A DNA stretch of 64,000 nucleotides from Rhizophagus clarus (Eukaryota > Glomeromycota > Glomeromycetes > Glomerales > Glomeraceae), in NCBI GenBank assembly GCA_015698045.1, contig BLAL01000257.1:496001-560000 (forward strand), written 5' to 3'. Each line of letters starts with the position of its first letter. The first letter of the stretch is position 1. The notes under the pieces were generated by a model that saw only the letters and a program-made list of their open reading frames with translations, had not been told where the DNA came from and searched no databases. A program made the position numbers and the translations under genes. This document shows positions 46,720-55,590 of the stretch, one piece after another.

Positions 46720-46902
46720 CGATTACCATCCGAATTTCCGCCTTGATTACTGATTACCATCCGGTTCCCACCTTAATTACCTTTTTTTTTTTTTTAAAAA
46801 AAAAAAAAAAGAGTTAAAGAAAACTTAATAAACTCGATAAAATTAGACTTTAATTTACCAAAGAAAAAAAAAAGTATTATTTTCTGCCGGCTAAACTTAT
46901 TC
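46720..46902 (-). other. Relic of the CC repeat tail and a T-run/A-run palindrome
   Basis: At 46720-46785 the minus strand encodes GGN/SDGN repeats like the CC1 tail, lying after the CC2 stop. At 46781-46812 a run of about 17 T is followed by about 16 A. The inserted palindrome and a premature stop seem to have cut the tail from CC2. Confidence 0.5.
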
Positions 46903-48399
46903 TTATCTGGACTGTTTAACTTGATAAATAATTTTTGCACGTGAATAGATTTTTTGACCTTTCTTATTGTAATTTGAAACAAAGAGCGGAAAGGAACATA
47001 ATTCAACTAATGGATTGTTAGCTTCATCGATTTCATCTGTATTCTCTTCTTCATACCTCTCTTCCATTAAATTTGGATCTATACCATCATTATAATTAAA
47101 CCAAATAATTTCAACAGGTGGTTCCTGAACTTTTAAGCGAAAAAAATATATTCTAATTAATTCTTGTATTATAATAGGTGCCATATCATCATGTTTTTCA
47201 CTCTTTTTCGGATCCCTAATTGTGCGAAGTTCATTAATTTTTTTGTTTAACTTATTTTTTATTTCAACTATAATAGGATGTTCTTTATTTTTATCTCCAA
47301 CATTATTTGCGAGTCCGAGGCTGCCAAGAAGTCCATACATTTGCTGGTGCATTTTAATAGGGAAAGCCTTGGTTATTTCATTAGCTCCATCATATGTTGA
47401 AAATTTATCTGATAAATCATGAAGCTTATTTGTCATTTTATAAATATCTCTTTCCAAGCATTGAATTTCACAATTCTCTAGAAGATTATATTCTGCATAT
47501 TCAATGATCGTTTGAAACACATAGCGCTGTAAAACAGCTTTTACAAGCGGTAACACAAGCGGTAACTTAACTTTAGATTTCACTTGTGCATGGCAGTCAT
47601 AACTGAGTAATAAGTTGTTTACTTTCTCCAAATTTATGTCCACTTTAGGTCTCAGATTTCCAATGTAGTTAACAATCTTCTCTTTTACACCTTCAATATC
47701 TTTGGCTAATTGAGCACTATGGTTTACATCACTATCATTTAAAGAAAAGGTTGTTGCTTTACCAATATAATTTTGCCATTCACTATTTTCATCATTTAAC
47801 TTTTTATTTTTTTCCTCGAGAGGTTTAATTTTGCTTTTTAAACTATGTATTTCATTTTTAAGTTGCGAAATTTCATTATCCTTTTGCTCTTCTAAATTTT
47901 TCATTTCTTTGAGTTGAATTTTATTAACTTCATTTTCTGTTTCAAGTTGCGAAATTTCATTATCTTTTCGCTCTTCTAAATTTTTCATTTCTTCGAGTTG
48001 AATTTTATTATCCTCGTTTTCTGTTTTAAGTTGCAAAATCTCATCATCCTTTCGCTTTTCTAAATTTTTCATTTCTTCGAGTTGAATTTTATTATCCTCA
48101 TTTTCTGTTTTAAGTTGCAAAATCTCATTATCCTTTCGCTCTTCTAAATTTTTCATTTCTTCGAGTTGAATTTTAATATCCTCATTTTCTGTTTTAAGTT
48201 GCAAAATCTCATTATCCTTTCGCTCTTCTAAATTTTTCATTTCTTCGAGAATATCCTCATTTTCTGTTTTAAGTTGCAAAATTTCATCATACTCTTTTCT
48301 TAAAAGAGTTAAAATTTTTTTCTCTGGTTCTGACAATTTGACATACATTGCATAATATGGATCATCGACGTCCATTGGTTCCAACATGTTTAAATGCAT
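46903..48399 (-). CDS. CC2: coiled-coil protein with 28-residue repeats
   Basis: A single frame of 498 residues if started at the ATG at 48399 (MHLNMLEPMDVDD). The frame is open further upstream, but that sequence matches the non-coding 5' flank of CC1, so the downstream ATG is preferred. Residues about 35-210 are a coiled coil made of six units of 28 residues or close variants (NEILQLKTENEDNKIQLEE, then MKNLEERKD), each 84 bp and four heptads. The rest (NSEWQNYIGKATTFSLND, NLRPKVDIN, AVLQRYVFQ, IKMHQQMYGLLGSLGLANN, LIRIYFFRLKVQEP, IDPNLMEERYEEE, LCSFPLFVSNYNKKG, QKIYSRAKII) is the domain shared with CC1. The protein stops soon after this domain without the repeat tail. Function unknown; the long coil suggests self-association. 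Confidence 0.8.
   Translation of the reverse strand: MHLNMLEPMDVDDPYYAMYVKLSEPEKKILTLLRKEYDEILQLKTENEDILEEMKNLEERKDNEILQLKTENEDIKIQLEEMKNLEERKDNEILQLKTENEDNKIQLEEMKNLEKRKDDEILQLKTENEDNKIQLEEMKNLEERKDNEISQLETENEVNKIQLKEMKNLEEQKDNEISQLKNEIHSLKSKIKPLEEKNKKLNDENSEWQNYIGKATTFSLNDSDVNHSAQLAKDIEGVKEKIVNYIGNLRPKVDINLEKVNNLLLSYDCHAQVKSKVKLPLVLPLVKAVLQRYVFQTIIEYAEYNLLENCEIQCLERDIYKMTNKLHDLSDKFSTYDGANEITKAFPIKMHQQMYGLLGSLGLANNVGDKNKEHPIIVEIKNKLNKKINELRTIRDPKKSEKHDDMAPIIIQELIRIYFFRLKVQEPPVEIIWFNYNDGIDPNLMEERYEEENTDEIDEANNPLVELCSFPLFVSNYNKKGQKIYSRAKIIYQVKQSR
47870..48300 (-). repeat. 84-bp tandem repeats within CC2
   Basis: Five to six in-frame units of 84 bp (first unit 75 bp). Inner units are nearly identical at the DNA level (CTTTCGCTCTTCTAAATTT and TTCGAGTTGAATTTTA recur), so the array expanded recently. 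CC1 has none of these units, only the downstream LEEKNKKLNDENSEW segment. Confidence 0.85.
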
Positions 48400-49070
48400 T
48401 TTGAGACGTGTAAAAGAAAAGGTATATTCCTTATAATTATTAATAAAGGTGTAATATATGTTTGTGCTTCGGTTAAAATATTGGTTGACTATTATTTGCA
48501 TATTCGATATAATCATATAATCACAATAATTTGTAATTTTCCTTCATACATTCCTAATCGGTAAATTCATTGTGTTCTTTGTTAAATCTCCTAATCAGTA
48601 ATCTCATTTTGTTATTTTGAAAGGGGTCAAAACTCATTAATTAAATTTTGCACAATACGTTTCGTGTTTTACATTATATTTATTATATTTCAAAAATTGT
48701 TTAAAATAGAATTTTTATTTTTTTTAGAAAATTATTAACTTTATTTGTCAGCAAAAAAATCAGCTAATCTATTCCATTCTCGTTTTTCTTTCTCTTTCAT
48801 TCATAAATACATTTATAAAAATAGCTCTTAGTTATATATAACTTCCATTTTGATAAAATTTTTTTATATTCCATATATCACATGACGACATATAGTTTGC
48901 TCCGAACGTTTTAGTCAATTTAAAAAAATAAACAAATCCGTTTATTAATATTCCATTTTTTCTTTTTTAGTGATCCTTATTTTTAAATTAGTTTGTGGGA
49001 TAACTTGAAATACACTCACCCGGCCATGCAGATGCAACCAATAGGCTTGTTCATGTCTGGTTGGTCGGGA
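48400..49070. other. CC2 upstream region
   Basis: The first 210 bp are homologous to the CC1 upstream region. The rest is AT-rich with no supported gene. Confidence 0.5.
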
Positions 49071-49705
49071 TTTTTGCGCCGTTTTCAAAATGGTGCGATC
49101 TTCAATCATGTGGTGTCGTAAAAAATTTTTCAAATTTTTGTGAACTTTCTTAAAACTCACAAAAACACTGCGAATTTCTTTTACAGTTACAAAATATAAG
49201 TCTTTATTTATTGTAGTCTAAGTTACATAAGCGTAAAGCAGTTTTCTTCCTTCGAATTTACAAAAAGAAGTTCTCTTCCAAAACAAATTTTCACGAATTT
49301 TCACGATCTCTCACATACTTTCTGTAAAGTCCATAGTTAACACTGCAAATTCCTTTACAATAAGAAAATGTGAGTACTCTAGTTTCCTTTGGTTTAAGGT
49401 TTTATGAGCTGTAGTTATGTAATATTTTAATATTTTATTAAAATTTAATCAATAAAGATCAATAAACTAATTTAAATACCTTGTAAGTGTTTATATTTGA
49501 ATTTTTGAATAGAATAAATAGAGGTGGTTGTTTGTTTTTAAATTTTCAAAGAAGGTTTTTCAATTTTCGTTCGCTGTCACGTGATCAAAATTAAAATTAT
49601 GATTGGTTAAGATGTTTATGTTACATAAAATTCCAATTCGAATGTGCTATTTTGATCGCACCAATTTGAAAACGGCGATAAATTGGCCTGATCTTTTTTG
49701 TACAA
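49071..49705. repeat. Inverted repeat pair about 600 bp apart
   Basis: GATCGCACCAATTTGAAAACGGCG (49653-49676, given here as a motif with mismatches) has an inverted partner at 49076-49103, whose reverse complement reads GATCGCACCATTTTGAAAA followed by CGGCG. Between them AACACTGCRAATTYCTTTACA occurs twice (49166, 49341). Possibly an old TIR element; no ends or target duplication defined. Confidence 0.4.
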
Positions 49706-50250
49706 CACGAACTAGACTCAAACATTGCGACTCCACTTTTTTTTTAGATTTATTAAGAAAAAATGGCTGCGACGCAAGTACTATATCATATAACAAGTAA
49801 TATCCGCGTTTCCTATCGCACGCGTTTCTTCTTTTCGCGTATTTTTTTTATTAATTTTTGATTCTTTACATTTGCAAAATAGCTACTTAACAAATATGCA
49901 AAAATAATAAATATTGCAGACTAGCTCCAATACTTATAACTAGTAAACCTGGAACGCTAACTGTCCGTTCCAACAAGCTCGCCGGTTATTCAGCGTCCAC
50001 CAGTTACTCAACACCCGCCAGTTTTTCAAAGACGGAATACTTACTGTGAAGCAATCCATTTCAGTACTCTGTAAATGACAATGCTAATAATTTTGAATCT
50101 TTCAAATATGATTCTTTTCAATATTATATGCCTAACAATTAAATGTTGAAATCTAACGTTCAGCCAGGATTTTAACCAACTTTCTTTTAGAATGTATCAG
50201 TTAGTATAGAAATAAATACAGTAATGGGTTAATTGGCTATAATAAATAAG
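49706..50250. other. AT-rich sequence, nothing recognised
   Basis: A GC-richer patch at 49940-50040 has a repeated CGCCAGTT/CCACCAGTTACTC motif. No gene could be supported. Confidence 0.4.
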
Positions 50251-50285
50251 AATATCATGGAAATTGATTTACTATTAATTAATTT

Positions 50286-50781
50286 AGAATGCTGAGAATG
50301 AAAGAGATCAAGGGAGCACAAAACTGCCTGCCATTAACGAAAATCAGACCACGGACAACGTTGGAAAGAAGCGAAAAGCTGCTGATGAAGAGGTTAACAA
50401 TGTTGAAAGGTGGAGTGATGAAAAAACGGGTAATTGTTGGATTATTTAGAAGAAATTATAACCAGTACCAACAAGATAAAAAATCAATTTTAATGTGTTT
50501 CTTTTAAAGTCCTAAAATCAAAATCCACAGAAGACATTAAGGGAAGATTGAGTAGACCATTAGATAAGTATGAAAAAGAGAAACAAGAAAATAACAAAAC
50601 TGATTATGGAACAATTAAATGGAAGTGGTTGGAGAAAATGGAAAGGATCTTTAGGTGTCATGAGAATGTGTCACCATTTGTATCTAATATATCTACAGAT
50701 TATTTTGGCAAAGAAAAGGAAAAAGAAATAAAGATTGATAAAAAAGAATATAAAAGAGCAATAAAAAAGACAAAAAAATAA
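50286..50781 (+). pseudogene. Harbinger Myb/SANT-like accessory protein, broken
   Basis: In one frame VERWSDEKT (about 50400-50428) begins a Myb/SANT-like helix; the next part (NYNQYQQDKKS, about 50453-50490) is in another frame. The C-terminal part (50548-50781) reads SRPLDKYEKEKQENNKTDYG, IKWKWLEKMERIF and HENVSPF, the usual end of the trihelix. At least two frame disruptions. Accessory proteins of this type bind transposon ends and bring in the nuclease; this copy is inactive. Confidence 0.6.
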
Positions 50782-51059
50782 TATGGAAACATTGGTTGAA
50801 TGATGGATAATATAAGCAGTCAAAAGTCAAATTTCTGAACAAAGATTAAAAATAGATCAAGATCTCTCTTTGATTTTTAATTTTTCATTATAATCATTAC
50901 TATTGACATTATCATTGTCATCAAATAAATTATCATCATCACATCCATATATCACCAAGTAATGCTACTGTAGATAGATAATTATTGCACAATCAATTAA
51001 ATTAACTGCAGTTGAAATTTTCTTTACAGCTATTTCTCTTATTCCTGCAAATTTATTCT

Positions 51060-51451
51060 TTAAGAATGTGTAGTGAGAAGAAAAATTTGGTTAAACATTT
51101 TTTGTCCGTCATTAGGTTTATTATAAGGTTTTATAAGAAATGATGATAAAGGATATGCGCTGACTATCTCCAAATGTAAGTGCCGATATACTTTGGCATC
51201 ATGAACACTACCAGGACAACTAACATCATAATCTAAAAATATATTTCTATGATCAATTATACCCTGCAATGCAAGGCATGTCTTTCTTCCTTGTAAAATA
51301 AACTTCCTTGTCCTTTGTTGGAACATTTTGTAATACGAAATAAATGAGTACCATCTATTGATCCAACAATATCTTTAATACTTCCTACTGCTTTAAATCC
51401 TTTGTATACAAATTCCCTATTCCCTAACTTGATCATTTGGCCATTTAACAT
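51060..51451 (-). pseudogene. Harbinger DDE nuclease (transposase) fragment, broken
   Basis: The minus strand encodes VGSIDGTHLFRITKC (first catalytic Asp) in one frame. After a frameshift near 51285 it reads RKTCLALQGIIDHRNIFLDY and PGSVHDAKVYRHLHLE (second catalytic Asp region). These are hallmarks of the DDE_Tnp_4/PIF-Harbinger nuclease. N- and C-terminal parts, including the third acidic residue, are absent. About 130 residues remain of a protein normally near 350-400. Confidence 0.75.
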
Positions 51452-51545
51452 AACTTGTTTTATGAAAAATAAAAGCTTTCATAACCCATTGTAAAATAGA
51501 ATTACAATTCCTTCTGCTATTCAGAAATTAGAACAAATTAAAATA

Positions 51546-51933
51546 CACAGGCAATCTTCGATAAATCGGATCTAGAGTTATTTCGAATTTTTCTTCTGGA
51601 ACCGAATCTGTCATATTAAAACAATCGCGATATACCGGATTTTATTAGTAAAGTCGCGATATTTCATAAATCGGATTTGATTCCATGTCAGCTATATCAA
51701 AAAATCTTGATATATTGGATTTTTCCAAATTTGACATAATTTATCCTTTTTAAGCATACCTTTAATTTTTTAAAAAACCTAATTTTGGCCGAAACGAATA
51801 ATTTTTATTTATTCGTAAACCTTGATACACCGGATCCTAACATATTTTACATATAAATCCAGCATAAGAAGATTTTTTTAATATATCGGATGTCTTGATA
51901 TACTGGATTTTTTTTCTGGCACGATCGCCTGTG
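51546..51933. mobile_element. Tc1/mariner-type MITE with TA TSD
   Basis: A 388-bp element with inverted ends CACAGGCAATCTTCG (left) and, reverse complemented, CACAGGCGATCGTGC (right). It is flanked by TA at 51544-51545 and 51934-51935. The interior repeats GATATANCGGATTTT-type words at least six times. The ends recall pogo/Tigger-like elements, but TA duplication and TIRs alone do not settle the subfamily. No coding sequence. Confidence 0.7.
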
Positions 51934-51935
51934 TA

Positions 51936-52580
51936 TATCATTTCTTGACCCTAATCTTATAAATACTGCAAGTTGAAGTTCTACAGGTGATTGTTGTTTT
52001 GAATTATTATTTTGAAAAATTAAGCATTCTTAAAATTTTTTTAAACCTAATATCAACATAAGCTGGTAAAACCAACGTTTTGATTTAGCTACACTATATA
52101 TTATAATATTATTCTTCACCTTTAGAGTATGTATCTTCAATTAGTTTTAATGTTTTTTAACTAATTGATTTTCTATTATTTGTTATAATTCTTTTTACCA
52201 GACATATAAAAATGTTTTTTAATGAATAACGTATAAAGTTCAAATTAAAAACTACCTGAGTCTGCTTTTTTATTGGTTAAATTTAGGCAATACAAATAAT
52301 CTAATGATAGCGAAATAAAGTGAAATAAAGTAAATCATATATAATCAATGAAATCCTTATCTTACACTGTTAAAATGTCTATTTAAGTTATCTTCAATTT
52401 AAATATTTCTATAATTTATTGCGTTTAAGATATGACCGTATTACAATGAATGCATTTATTTTTCTAAATTTAATAAATTGTCAAGTTACAATTCATTAAG
52501 AAATTTTAATCGTTTCTAAACTTCTACCCTATTCTCCTAAAAAATATAATTTTAAAACCATCATAATTTTCATCCCATCA
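51936..52580. other. AT-rich sequence, nothing recognised
   Basis: AT-rich DNA without a supported gene or repeat boundary. Confidence 0.45.
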
Positions 52581-52589
52581 GTACTAGAA

Positions 52590-52990
52590 GAATTTGATAT
52601 ATGAAAATTTCCACATATTACGTATTCGATATAACGAGACGAACATTTTATGTGGAGATACACCAAAAGGTGAACCTGTAATCAATCTATACAGCAAATT
52701 ATAAATAAATTGATTTATAATATCCATTAGGAGAGATCGAAGAGATAAACATGCTTTAAGATCACATTTAGATTTCCGTACAATACAATACACTGCAACC
52801 CCTCAATTATGAATATCTTAATTAAGAAATACATTTATATAAATGGTAAATATTAATTTTCCTTCAATTAATCCCGCAGGAAATGTACATTCATAATTGC
52901 TTTGACTTGTCAGAAGACTCTGCAAGTTCGTTAATAATCAAAGAATATTCCCTAAGGTAATCATTATTTGGCTAGCGTGTTATCTACCAC
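52590..52990 (-). pseudogene. Hsp70-like remnant (exon 2/3 region)
   Basis: On the minus strand, CGCTAGCCAAATAATGATTACC followed by SLIINELAESSDKSKAIM-like sequence and a decayed FPAGLI (52860-52975) matches the family exon around VPAEFSEKSKAIMR. A trace of the YCIV... segment lies near 52785. The copy is short, frameshifted and lacks all nucleotide-binding motifs. Confidence 0.6.
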
Positions 52991-53297
52991 AAAGAATTTA
53001 AATTTATTATGATGATTTAGTCAATGAAATTTTCATTGATTAGATAAATTCAAATGATGTGTGAAATGTTTAACTTATCAAAAAGAGTTTTATTCATATT
53101 ACAAATAAAAAGACTTCACAGAAAACGCAAATAATAAATATTTATTGGAAATTATAAAGGAATCGTTTCAAAAGAAAAAAAAAATGAAAAATGATTCTTC
53201 GGAACAACCTACTCCGGATTCAAATAATTTGAAGCAGGTTGTGTGTTAAATAACTTTACTATTTAAAGAAGCATTTCTTAATCAATTCGTATTTAAT
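52991..53297. other. AT-rich spacer
   Basis: No feature supported; 3' flank of the H6 pseudogene. Confidence 0.4.
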
Positions 53298-55210
53298 CGT
53301 CTAATTCAAATTTAAAAGTAGTTTATAACTTTGACAAATCTGTTTGTTCTTTGATGTGGCATCAATTTCTATTTTTCCAAAAGTCATTCCAAACAATACA
53401 TACCTATCAAGGTCTGAACCAGGAAGATCGATATGAAGTTCTCCTAGAAGCTCCACGCCAGGATCATCACAGTATTCCGCATCATTTTCTTGAGTATAGT
53501 ATAATTCATATAAAATTGCATTTTGATCAGGAAAAACTGGCTTCACGGATTTTGTAACTTCTTGATTAATATCCATTTTGGTACCACGCTCAACCAAACG
53601 ATGAAATTTATAAATACGGACACCAAGGATTTTTCTATGTACCGGATCTCCTTCTTTCTAAATAAATTAATATTTGATTTCTACTTAAGTTTTACAAATT
53701 AAAAATCAATTATATTTATAAAACATACCCATTTAGGTGTATTTTTAATTCCATAAGAACTCTTGAAGAAATAACACATTTCATATTGTCATCGTTTCCT
53801 ATATTATTCAAATCATTTATTTTATAGACAATCCGTAAATTGCTGCTCCACGTGAAATTGCTGCCACGGGATGAATAGGTATCGAAATATTATTTATTTG
53901 ACCACTAAACTTTTGTTTAATTCTTTTTTTGATTCGCTAAAACCTCCAACTAAGAACATTGCAGAACAAGTTTCATGAGCATTTTCCAATTGAGCTTTTA
54001 TTAAGCAAAATATTTTCTGGACAACAGGCTCAAATATTGATTTCATAGTTTCAAAATCAATTTCAACTATCCATTCGTTTTCTTCTAAAGTTTCCCTGAT
54101 TTTATTATCAGTAACGCATTGTTCCAAGATCGGGATAGTCTCTTGAATATCCAATACATAAAAAAGGCCTTGATCATCTCCTGTAAAAGGAATTTTGTCA
54201 TATTTACAAAAATGTTGTAACAAGTATTGTATTTCTCTATAATTATCATTTTCGAGTAAATCCATAGGTTCATCTCCAAGAATTGTTCGTAAATATTAAT
54301 AAATTCTGCATCAATAAAAGTACTTCCGCAATAATCGCCGGCTCTTTCAGTTATTTCACCTAATTGATCATTATTTACTAATTTACGAGTTGTTAAATCT
54401 ACAGTACCACCCCCACAATCAACTATCATGAAATTAGCTAATATACAGACAATATTTAATCAAATTAGTCATAATATTTATTAATCAAACAAATCGAAAA
54501 AATCTACGTACTTCAAGATTCTGTCCATTAAGATTTTTCATGCAATATATCGCAGCAGCCTCAGCTAAATATAATGTTTTAAATTAAATTTAAGAGATAT
54601 ACATAATTATTATACAATAATTGTAAAGATTCTTACGCTCAATTTGCCGAGTATTTTTCCCTGATCAATCCTGCATTAAATGCACACACTATCATAATTG
54701 CTTTTGCCTTATCAGAAAATTCTGCAGGAACAGTAATAATCAAAAGTACATTTTCAAAGTAATTAACCTTTGGCCAGCGGATGTCAATAATATCTTTGAT
54801 TACCTTAAAATTTTAATAAACAATATAATAGAGGATTTATCCAACGTCAAATTTTTTGAACGTTTCAAGTTATACGAAAAATTATACCTTTCCCATTCTC
54901 TAAGATAATCGGTAATAGCCTTTTTATTATCAACTGGAAGAGCTGGTTTAAGTTCGTCTAATAAATCGCTTAAATGTAATTTAAACAATTCAACTGGTTT
55001 GCTGTCTTTAATAATACTTTTCTTTTTTTGCGACTTTGCTTTTCAGCTAGAGCTGGAGCTCCCCATAATTTTACTTCATTGTAATTGTTATCATATTGAA
55101 GAACTGTTTTAGTTTTGAATTGGCAAGTTTCTCCATGCCAATAATCATTTGAACATAAATTTCTTTCATCACTAACATGGCAATAAGTAAATCCCGAGTA
55201 AGTTCGACTT
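53298..55210 (-). pseudogene. H6: Hsp70-like pseudogene
   Basis: Same exon plan as H5 on the minus strand: first exon remains 54890-55205, second about 54640-54805, third about 54512-54568, fourth 53730-54440, last 53301-53655. Family motifs remain (YSGFTYCHVSDE, MIVDCGGGTVDLTT, LVGGFSESK, AKRGTK-like VERGTKMDINQEV). Lesions: the 5' end is cut within DFGTTYSG so there is no start; 54640-54660 lacks bases of the LQFTTE region; one base is missing near 54298 (KY/LR); about 12 bases are missing near 53932 (KYLQ); one base is missing near 53822; and a frameshift lies near 53325 at the C-terminus. It is head-to-head with H7. Confidence 0.85.
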
Positions 55211-55590
55211 AAAAAAAATGTAAAATAATTTTTATTAGAATTAATGTTTAATAAAATGGTTCATCAAATCTATTATTCCACTTTGTATATAAGCTTTCCT
55301 ATAATTTCCATTTACATCTTATTTTAAAATCTCACTTATTAAATAAATGACTTAATTATGGCTTCAATTCTAGAATATCGGTCTACATGATCTCATTTGT
55401 AAACATAACAAAAAAAAAAAAAATAAGAAATTAAATCGACTATATCTGCCATCATGCATCATGGATTTCTTGGTTTCACAACATAGAAATTCCACTAAAT
55501 ATAAATAATGAACCATGCCCCATGCTAAGACTTAAAATTGTTTGGGGAAAAAAAAATGTAAAATGAACGTTCGGCAAGACAAAGTACGTG
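55211..55590. other. Spacer between divergent H6 and H7
   Basis: About 380 bp between the broken 5' end of H6 and the start region of H7. AT-rich with an A-run at 55412-55424. The head-to-head layout parallels H3/H4. Confidence 0.45.

Larger units (their letters stand above)
50251..51485. mobile_element. PIF/Harbinger-type DNA transposon remnant
   Basis: Convergent remains of the two genes typical of Harbinger elements lie here: a Myb/SANT-like accessory protein on the plus strand (50280-50781) and a DDE nuclease on the minus strand (51060-51451). Terminal inverted repeats and the usual 3-bp target duplication were not identified, so the boundaries are approximate. Confidence 0.65.

Noticed and set aside
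46794-47006. Minus-strand frame with a Phe-rich end
   Set aside because: Shadow of CC2 plus the T-run/A-run palindrome.
48400-48516. N-terminal extension of CC2
   Set aside because: The frame is open, but the DNA aligns with non-coding 5' flank of CC1, so the ATG at 48399 is preferred.
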